Source: Schistocephalus solidus (lineage: Eukaryota > Platyhelminthes > Cestoda > Diphyllobothriidea > Diphyllobothriidae). Taken from it: DNA of 64,000 bases. The notes under the pieces are model-generated. The model was not told the origin of the DNA. It did not search any database and saw only the letters and a program-made list of their open reading frames with translations. The number at the start of each line of letters is the position of its first letter. Position 1 is the stretch's first letter. The stretch spans positions 1 through 64,000 of the forward strand of contig WEDG01004489.1 in NCBI GenBank assembly GCA_017591395.1. Direction: 5' to 3'. This document shows, one piece after another, positions 58,501-64,000 of the stretch. A program made the translations under genes and the position numbers.

Positions 58501-58567
58501 CAAAATGGACGGTCGAACTGTCGAACTGTAGTAGTAGCAGCAGCAGCAGTAGTACTATTATTATTAT

Positions 58568-58630
<63 letters not shown>

Positions 58631-60748
58631 AAGAAGAAGAAGAAGAAGAAGAAGAAGAAGAAGAAGAAGAAGAAGAAGAAGAAGAAGAAGAAGAAGAAGA
58701 AGAAGAAGAAGGAGAAGAAGAAGAGGACGAAGAAGAAGAAGAAGAAGAAGAAGAAGAAGAAGAAGAAGGAGGAGGAGGAGGAGGAGGAGGAGGAGGAGGA
58801 GGAGGAGGAGGAGGAGGAGGAGGAAAATTTGTGTGAAAAGCCAACCAAAAAGAGGTTCCCATACGACTACAAATAAATGACAGCAGGCAACATCAACGCA
58901 AATTCAGGAAGAAGGCAAGGGCCTACAGAAAGGAGGCAACGAACATTTCGACTGAAAAATTTATAATGCTCCTCTACAGGTCCAAAATGAACGGGTTGTA
59001 ATTGGAGGCCTGGGAACTTTTCATGCATTATGTTGGTTGAATTAGACATTTAATTGGGTTTGAAAGCTTTCAAGGACAGTAGGGACGACCGGGATGCACG
59101 CATTCGATTTCAAACCCCCTTTGGCTTACACTGGATCGTATTTCAATGGATTCGGGGGAGCCATGCTGGCAAGCGCTGTTATCTAATGAAAAAATGCAGT
59201 TGCAAACGAGTGAAATTCAGTAGTCTTCGGGTTTTCAATCTACCGTGAATCTTGAGGATCCTAGACTGTAGAGGAAAACTACGGATGGGAAGTGGTACTT
59301 CCGGTCGGAATGTGTAGGAGGCTTCGTCGGCGGAGGTGGTGCTACCGTTGGGGTAGCGAAAGGAAGCCTGTTCCTTCGCAGACCCGTTGGCTGCTTGCAC
59401 AACCGAACGAAAATAAAATAAGCAAATGAAATGTCTGGTCAAAAGGGCAAAGAAGAGACCAACGCTAATGATTGTTTAGATGACACCGTAACAACAAAGG
59501 TCCGTATGGATGGGGTTTTGGTGTGAGCTTTGGTCCGGCATGACCAGGCGTGATTTCAACCACAGGACGTAAAAACGTTTACTAGCCCGCATTCGTTTTG
59601 CAAGTAACCATCCCAGTCATTGCTAATTACACTCCAGTCTGCATAAAACACCGTGGATGCGGCAGTGTCACAAATGATCGAGTATTAGCTAGACCAGCAG
59701 AAAACGCTATCAGCCTCCTCGATGGCAAATATGAAATGAGTTCATGAACTTCGTGTCTTCTATCCTCTAAAATTACGACAAACTGACAGTCTGCACCACA
59801 CTGCCTTGATGTCACCCGCCGGGGACGCGAATAAAAAAAAAGTAAGCCATACTCGTCCATGGAAAAGATTCCAAGCTGACTGTATTTTTGCTAAGGAATA
59901 AAATAAGAAAGACCACTACTTCCCAATCACCCAGAGCACTGTCCCCTGCTCTAAAGACATATACAAGGTTCCAGCAGCAGGCTTTGAATAGAAAGTTTAG
60001 GGGCAGATGCTCCAGTCCAAATGGCAGTTTTCAGATATGGTCATTTCTGTAAACGGATAGAAACTAGGTCCATAGTTCAGCCAAGGCAACAAATGGACGC
60101 TTGTCCAGCTGAGCTTCTCAGCATTAACTGCCGGTAAGTTAAGTCAAAAGTTAGTCGGAAAATGGAATATGTTAGATCCTATGAAAAGGCGTCCGGTTAG
60201 TTATCAATTTTGTCCTTAAAACCTTCTTTAGCGTCCTCGAACTAAAGAACGCAGCTGGAAAAAAATAGCGAAAAATTGGACCCAGGGTTCAACAAATTCA
60301 CGCTGGCTTGTATGTTCTGATTTTTAAAAGGCAAAAGTTCCGCCGAAAAATCATGCCGCTTGTCCTAACGTTGGGACGTAAAGAATGTGGTCTTATGTAA
60401 CAGGGAACGTGGCCTCAAAAGCCACCCTTGTCCTGCAAACAAAGGCGGGAAGCCTCCCATCTTTCTCAAGCGCATATGCTAAAATCTTACTTCGTAAGGT
60501 CAGCTGCTGCAATTCCTTATTAGGAGTATCATAGGCGGGTTCTCTGGTGTCGTTTCCATGGAAACGTGGAGGATAAGGTGTCATGGAGTCCCGGAACTGG
60601 CCAGAGAGGTATGAGGGCACTACAACCCGACCAACATTGTCCACGGCCGCGACCAGGCTCTTGCTAGAGGCACGCCAACGATCTCGCGCGGCTGGGTCCT
60701 CCAGGGAAAGAACCATGTTTTTGGCATCAGTAACCATGGGTGTGATGG
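43360..60748 (-). CDS. VCL: vinculin, C-terminal exons (partial gene)
   Basis: Vinculin links talin and alpha-catenin at adhesion sites to F-actin; the C-terminal tail binds actin and acidic lipids. Minus-strand exons found: 60491-60748, possibly 59283-59388 (proline-rich hinge), 49271-49386, 46046-46169 and 43360-43532. Together they cover the end of the head domain, the hinge and most of the five-helix tail. The exon that should encode tail residues between CTDRRMKS and [12 protein letters not shown] was not found between 46045 and 43533. The N-terminal two thirds of the protein lie beyond the window or were not recognised. A family D retrotransposon and a family F element lie in its introns. 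Confidence 0.85.
45831..45960. other. GC-rich stretch open on both strands
   Basis: About 130 bp rich in CpG (GCGCGCGGCGAATGCTGG) within AT-rich intronic DNA of vinculin. Both strands are open here (plus 45800-46003, minus 46029-45823), but neither product is recognised, and the minus frame does not match the missing vinculin exon. Confidence 0.3.
46046..46169 (-). CDS. VCL: vinculin tail exon (helices 2-3)
   Basis: Acceptor CACCTTTAG, donor TCG|GTAAGT. Encodes [41 protein letters not shown], matching GTKRALIQCAKDIA and EVTRLAKEVAKQCTDKR of vertebrate vinculin. It begins with one base completing the Arg codon of the preceding exon. Confidence 0.93.
46180..49260 (-). other. vinculin intron, unassigned
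   Basis: No exon, RNA gene or recognised repeat. Several open frames of 60-130 codons here overlap on both strands and show no family pattern. Confidence 0.4.
49271..49386 (-). CDS. VCL: vinculin tail exon (helix 1)
   Basis: Acceptor TTTCTTTAG, donor TTCG|GTAAGC. Encodes [38 protein letters not shown], matching AAAQSLHREATKWSSKGN and IIAAAKRMALLMAEMSRLV. Phase joins perfectly to the 46046-46169 exon through a split Arg codon. Confidence 0.93.
49400..50860 (-). other. vinculin intron, unassigned part
   Basis: No coding pattern or repeat recognised before the family F copy. A 116-codon minus frame at 50516-50166 has no recognisable motif. Confidence 0.35.
50870..51560 (+). repeat. family F short element, copy 3
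   Basis: Matches copy 1 (5630-6350) in order and orientation, with small indels, and copy 2 (12352-13035) in reverse. It ends GGGCCTTAAATACA followed by TTATTTATTTATTTA. There is no conserved reading frame. It lies in a vinculin intron. Confidence 0.8.
51695..51713 (+). repeat. short (GTGA)n microsatellite
   Basis: ATGAGTGAGTGAGTGAGA: about four and a half GAGT units. Confidence 0.6.
53160..53460 (-). mobile_element. family D 3' end fragment, reverse orientation
   Basis: The minus strand from 53460 down matches the plus strand 58315-58525: the block around GACACCGGGCTCAG, GTGCGGTAGATGCAGCGCAAG, AAATCACGC and CATACGGTGGAC. The match stops near the point where the microsatellite starts in the other copy. 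It is therefore a 3'-end-only copy, 230 bp from the start of the large family D element and facing away from it. Confidence 0.8.
54307..55102 (+). pseudogene. family D endonuclease, frameshifted
   Basis: The frame 54307-54672 reads [33 protein letters not shown] with the catalytic Glu, [48 protein letters not shown] shift near 54665 leads to [18 protein letters not shown] and [16 protein letters not shown] (54755-54805). After another shift comes [20 protein letters not shown] and [20 protein letters not shown], with SDH replaced by MDH. Apart from the shifts most of the catalytic sites are kept. Confidence 0.8.
55131..57232 (+). pseudogene. family D reverse transcriptase, frameshifted
   Basis: Linker with [20 protein letters not shown] (55218 on). 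[20 protein letters not shown] (55757-55815) marks the RT start. Then [40 protein letters not shown], motif [19 protein letters not shown] (56161-56215), motif [19 protein letters not shown] (56337-56390), catalytic box FADD at 56527-56538, [17 protein letters not shown] (56610-56660), and a C-terminal region [14 protein letters not shown] and [10 protein letters not shown] (to 57232). Frame changes lie near 55890, 55975, 56410, 56525 and 56740. Confidence 0.85.
57372..57437 (+). other. family D zinc finger 1 (C2HC)
   Basis: [22 protein letters not shown] has spacing C-x2-C-x12-H-x4-C (written here in two parts: [12 protein letters not shown] and [10 protein letters not shown]). It follows the basic run AKAKRAARK and belongs to the same frame as the RT C-terminal end (57168-57644). 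Confidence 0.8.
57647..57794 (+). other. family D zinc fingers 2 (half) and 3
   Basis: [12 protein letters not shown] (57647-57682) is the first half of a finger whose His half is lost to a frame break. [12 protein letters not shown] plus GLFGHKRIH (57732-57794) is a complete C-x2-C-x12-H-x3-H finger. The three lie in three different reading frames, joined by Thr/Pro-rich linkers, so the original protein had at least three fingers in tandem. Confidence 0.75.
58529..58824 (+). repeat. compound trinucleotide microsatellite
   Basis: Successive blocks: AGC/AGT mixture (58529-58555), ATT (58556-58568), AGT (58569-58629), AGA (58630-58768, with a few variant units) and GGA (58769-58823). All units differ from the next by one base. 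It abuts the 3' end of the family D element. The long poly-Glu, poly-Ser and poly-Phe frames here are artefacts. Confidence 0.95.
58830..59280. other. vinculin intron, unassigned
   Basis: No coding or repeat pattern recognised between the family D tail and the possible hinge exon. Confidence 0.4.
59283..59388 (-). CDS. VCL: possible vinculin proline-rich hinge exon
   Basis: Bounded by an AG (GCAAGCAG|CCA) and a GT (CATCC|GTAGTT). One frame reads [20 protein letters not shown], resembling the proline-rich hinge that follows the head in vinculin, and it ends in phase 0 as the 49386 exon requires. However, the upstream exon ends in phase 1, which does not fit this frame, so either another exon lies between them, or a base is missing, or this is not an exon. 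Confidence 0.4.
59410..60489 (-). other. vinculin intron, unassigned
   Basis: No further exon with a vinculin pattern was found here, although the phase mismatch between the neighbouring exons leaves room for one. Confidence 0.4.
60491..60748 (-). CDS. VCL: vinculin exon: end of head domain
   Basis: Acceptor TTTCCTTGTAG, donor CGAA|GTAAGA. Encodes [36 protein letters not shown] and, further on, [10 protein letters not shown]. These match ISPMVMDAKAVAGNISDP, GYRILGAVAKVREAF and LEQLRLTDEL of vertebrate vinculin, just before the hinge. The segment between ([19 protein letters not shown]) is Pro-containing and not conserved. Confidence 0.8.
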
Positions 60749-60749
60749 C

Positions 60750-63070
60750 TACAAGGAAAATGACAGACTCAGACAGGAGCGCAGCGCAACCAGTCAAAAT
60801 GACAAAAGAGCCAAGCTGCGATATTTTGAGGAGCTGCAATTTATCATTCACTGTCCGCGCCGAAACTCGTGCAACACTAAAGAAAGGCTTGTAAATGCTT
60901 TAACATAATATCCGTTTCCGAGTTTTCTTGCATGAAATATAAGCCTTTGTGTAATAATTTTCCAAGTATTCGTATAAATCGTGATCGAAAAGCCAAACAA
61001 TAGGTAGCTCGAGCGCATTCCTTCCATTGATTCTCAATGTCCATTGGCATAAATTCCATCGCATGTTCAAGAAGGACCACATGAAGAAAATAAATTGTTA
61101 TCTGAGAATTGGAAAACTTGAGGACATTGCAATCTCTGGAAGGCTCTCATGGTTTACTGACGTAATGCAATATACAAAGGCTGATGAACAATGCTCACAA
61201 AGTATAGAAACTGATACATGTATAGCAATATATTTTGTCGTTATATGAATGTCCCCTTTATGGGTGCATAAGGAGGTATAAGTTCTTGCGTGCAAAAAAA
61301 TAGAGCATAATTTAGTCTGCAGACCTCATCAAAAATAGTAACCTTAGCTATTTTGTCCGACGCGTATAAAAGAAAACCTCATGAAAGTTTATGTCTTAAA
61401 GTGAAAATCAATGAGGACACGTTCTTTGCGAGTGTGTTCATCGGACCGTGACTTGCATAATTTGCCAGACGGTTTAGCCAAAAGATAAAATGATGTTGGT
61501 TCAGAGTGATCTATTTTGAAAACTCAGTAAAGTGGCGTTCTTATTAATAAACATTCCGGAAGACTACGGCGACGAAGGTCCCTGGGTTGGTTACTCCTGA
61601 CTTTGCGACAAACGCTGTATATTGATAATACTTCAAGTTCGCCCGACGGTAAGAAGGCAAACTGGTCCCATCGGTGGTAGGGTGAAAACCGCGCACCTTA
61701 GTCTGGGAGGTTAGGAGTCCTTTTGCACTGGAAGCACTCAGCCTCGACGAGCGATGTTCGGACAGTACAATGTGGACGTTGCCGGTTTCAAAAATGCTTT
61801 CGCTATGCAGCGGTCCGCAGAATAGCACCGTGTCGGACGGTGAGAAATGCTTCCACGACTTCCTCGGTGGTGTAAGCAAAAACTCGGCTCGACATGGTGC
61901 TACGGTTGCCCTGACTGATCAGACCAAAGTTTAACTCGTGAACCGGGAGCCGCAGTCACCGAAGATTGCATTTTAGCATCTGCGCTGTGCTGCTATCAAC
62001 ATTACAGTTTTTGTGGCTTATGCCGAGTGAGGACACTAAGCAAAAGGGTTTTTTATGATTAATTTCAGATTGTTGGTGGGCAATTCCCTGTGTGACCTTT
62101 TCATCGTTGTGCGGTGGGAAAGTGTGACGCATCTACGGGGCGCGCCATTGGCCGCCGCGCAGTGGGAAATCGTTGCAGGAATGGGGCAACACCTGGAACG
62201 TTTGTCGTGCGGAAATGCTTACGATTTACAAGTGCCTATTCTATACCTTGTAAAGCCTGTAATATTCATCCGTACTTCCATGACGATCGCAGTAAAAAGT
62301 AAACTCAGGCACCTGCTCGTTGGGGCACGAAGAGTCAACCCAGTGCTAGACTCCCGCGCACAGAGTGACTTCGACGTAAGCGAGAAGGGATCTGACCATA
62401 CTCGGCTGAGACCCAGACTATGGGATACCAAAAAGACACTACCTAGAGGGAAACAGAGGGCCTCAAGGATAAGGCTCCTAGCGCAGGTTTTCGTCTGACC
62501 GTCACCAACCGCTCCGCCCTAATGACCCCCCAATGAGTTGTTGTGACAAATCTTCAGCAGAAGGCAGTTGGTCTGCAATGAAGCATGCACTATAGTGTTA
62601 CGCAGGAAATGCTAGGCAGCAGGAGACGATGACGCAAGGATTGATTAAATGTTGCGACTAGCCTGTAGCTGCACCTCTTCGGAATGATAAGAAATTCAGG
62701 GTGAAACCACGTGATCTGCATGGCATGACTGCAACAAAATCTAGAACAAAACGGCTTAAAATTATGAGAGGATTTAAGTGAATTAAAACACGAGCAGGTT
62801 GAACCAGAGTTCGGAGATGGGTCAGTAGGTTAAATCGCTTACGCTATGGTGCATCAGCATCGGGCTGAGCATTTCGATGGATAGGGCATTCCACCTAGCT
62901 GCTGAACACGACCGGCTTGGTTTCTTCAAACAGAGTTCAAAGTTAAAATAACCCGGCGCCCAAATGGGCTTGAGAATACGACCAACCGCCTACCGAGAAG
63001 AGGCTGATGGGGTTGTCAAAACAAAAGAATAACCAGCACCCGACGAGGGCTGTCGTCTGGCGGAAATCTT
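60750..63070. other. unassigned sequence, presumably vinculin intron
   Basis: The next upstream vinculin exon (encoding the segment before SKT-ISPMV) was not recognised. A minus-strand open frame at 61879-61544, and a second frame starting MSSRVFAYTTEEVVEAFL at about 61896, have no recognisable family. Confidence 0.35.
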
Positions 63071-63073
63071 TAA

Positions 63074-63720
63074 GTGCTGTTTAATGGTATAAGACCTTTG
63101 AGATACATTTGGGAAACAGCGACAGTGTCTAGTGATTACAGTGAGATTGTCGTTACGCTGGTCTTCAGGGACGACGACCGATCCATTTGTGGAAAGTACC
63201 GTGACATAGGTCTTCTTGGCGTGGCAATCAAAGTCGTCACAGTCCTATCGCTTCTGCTGGCTCTGCAATGGTCAGGCAACAATAAGTGACTGTGTTGATC
63301 AGCACGCATCCCCTGGTCGAACATGCAAATACTGCCATTCTTATAAACTACCATTGCTTTTGGTTCCATCCACTGGTATTTGTCGCGTAATTGAGTGCCC
63401 ACCGAAGTCACTTCAGTGGATCCAAGCCTAAGTTCCCAAGACCAGGATAAAAGTTCGTGCGAATACCAAGGAGATTGACTTCATGAATGCCACCAACGGC
63501 TTCCGCTAAGACTGTTCTCTAATCAACTCTGTTAAACTAAGTGACATATTGGGTTCTTCAACACAGTACCAAAATGCATCATGGTTCATGCATTACCGAT
63601 CTAGACAGCACTGGTGACGCAGCAATGTTGATTGATTCCTCTGCAGAAACGCAGTCTGCTGCGTTCAGCACAGGTGCAATAGCAATAAACAGAACAATCA
63701 CGTCTGAGTTTGAGATCCGA
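63074..63720 (+). pseudogene. family E-type reverse transcriptase remnant
   Basis: Around 63130-63250 the plus strand reads DDDRSICGKYRDIGLLGVAI, the decayed form of the RTE pattern KKGDxxxCxNYRGISLLDVA. At 63598-63660 it reads DLDSTGDAAMLIDSSAETQS, where the family has [14 protein letters not shown]; the catalytic YADD is STGD. The middle (motif A and B) is unreadable. It is a fossil, in the same orientation as copy 1. Confidence 0.55.
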
Positions 63721-63867
63721 GGTACCTACCCGGTAATGCTGAAGGGTGGAGTTCTCAGGGCATTGGACAACTTCCTGTTACCAATGATAGATGGGCGCTC
63801 ACCGATCCCTTGTGCTTTTCGAACTCGGCTTAGAGCCCTGCAGGCAGTCGCTGAACGGCTACTACAT

Positions 63868-64000
63868 ACAGATTGGCTCAATGGGTAGGGTGTTGGAAAT
63901 CTAGCCAAAAGGTCATGGGTTCGAGCCTCGGGAGTTGCAAAACCTGGGGTTGGGTATAATTGGCTGATGACAGCTAATAAGCCACAAAACGTCATTTCAG
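63868..64000 (+). mobile_element. tRNA-derived SINE, cut by window edge
   Basis: An RNA polymerase III A box (TGGCTCAATGGGT, 63874-63886) and a perfect B box (GGTTCGAGCC, 63918-63927) are spaced about 44 bp apart as in tRNAs, inside a tRNA-like fold whose anticodon stem is imperfect (TTGG/CCAA around an 8-base loop). The sequence then continues into a non-tRNA body (TTGGGTATAATTGGCTGATG) and runs off the window. The fold is too damaged for a functional tRNA. Confidence 0.7.

Larger units (their letters stand above)
53690..58830 (+). mobile_element. family D non-LTR retrotransposon with C-terminal zinc fingers
   Basis: In order: a 5' untranslated region (to about 54300), EN (54307-55100), a linker (55131-55700), RT (55700-57160), a C-terminal region with zinc fingers (57372-57800), a 3' region (57900-58525) and a trinucleotide microsatellite at the end (58529-58823). 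It lies in a vinculin intron, antisense to vinculin. At least six frame breaks make it inactive. The 5' part has a second copy at 8071-9385. Elements of this kind, with EN, RT and Cys-His fingers at the end, are common in diphyllobothriid tapeworm assemblies (from general knowledge). Confidence 0.85.

Noticed and set aside
58288..58862. Long open frames of poly-Glu/Val, poly-Ser/Pro/Thr and poly-Phe/Tyr on both strands
   Set aside because: All three arise from reading the triplet microsatellite; triplet repeats stay open in every frame.
61544..61920. Minus open frames as upstream vinculin exons or a new gene
   Set aside because: No helix pattern or vinculin motif; short overlapping frames on both strands and no clear splice sites.
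63860..63940. Functional tRNA gene
   Set aside because: A and B boxes are good, but the anticodon stem-loop has an 8-base loop and mismatches, and the acceptor ends do not pair.
1..64000. CRISPR arrays, bacterial operons, rRNA genes
   Set aside because: No regularly spaced repeats, no polycistronic gene order and no rRNA landmarks were seen; the spliced genes and LINEs show that this is animal nuclear DNA.

Overview
This is eukaryotic, AT-leaning, repeat-dense animal DNA. Two spliced host genes are recognisable: eIF5B (+ strand, 9 exons, 29202-42035) and the C-terminal part of vinculin (- strand, 43360 to at least 60748). Vinculin indicates a metazoan. A 32-bp intron in eIF5B, together with many APE-type non-LTR retrotransposons of kinds common in flatworm genomes (one with C2H2 zinc fingers at its C-terminus), suggests a parasitic flatworm, plausibly a diphyllobothriid tapeworm. 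That taxonomic call is inference. No prokaryotic operons, CRISPR arrays or rRNA genes were seen.

Layout. 1-23000 is almost wholly decayed and nested retrotransposons. I label the families A to F for this window only. A is CR1-like with an ORF1-like region, endonuclease (EN) and reverse transcriptase (RT). C is another CR1-like RT whose 3' tail is ATTT-rich. F is a roughly 700-bp noncoding element. D has EN, RT and C-terminal zinc fingers. B has ORF1, EN and RT, and is present as four copies in alternating orientation (9386-22990). 23000-29000 holds a decayed family E (RTE-like) copy and otherwise unassigned sequence.

29000-42035 is the eIF5B gene. Its intron 5 carries an antisense family E element, and its intron 6 a possible Penelope-like RT remnant. 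42036-43359 separates eIF5B from vinculin; the two genes are convergent. 43360-60748 holds four clear vinculin exons and one tentative exon, with a large family D element (about 53690-58830, ending in a trinucleotide microsatellite) in an intron. The right end holds another family E RT remnant and a tRNA-derived SINE running off the window.

The host genes are unrelated housekeeping and cytoskeletal genes: ribosomal subunit joining, and actin/membrane linkage. The most notable observations are: a canonical U_UUU_UUA slippery heptamer just before the ORF1 stop in two family B copies, with no upstream ATG for ORF2; nested insertions with recoverable target-site duplications; a GC-AG intron; and two single-base frame breaks in eIF5B that are most simply assembly errors.
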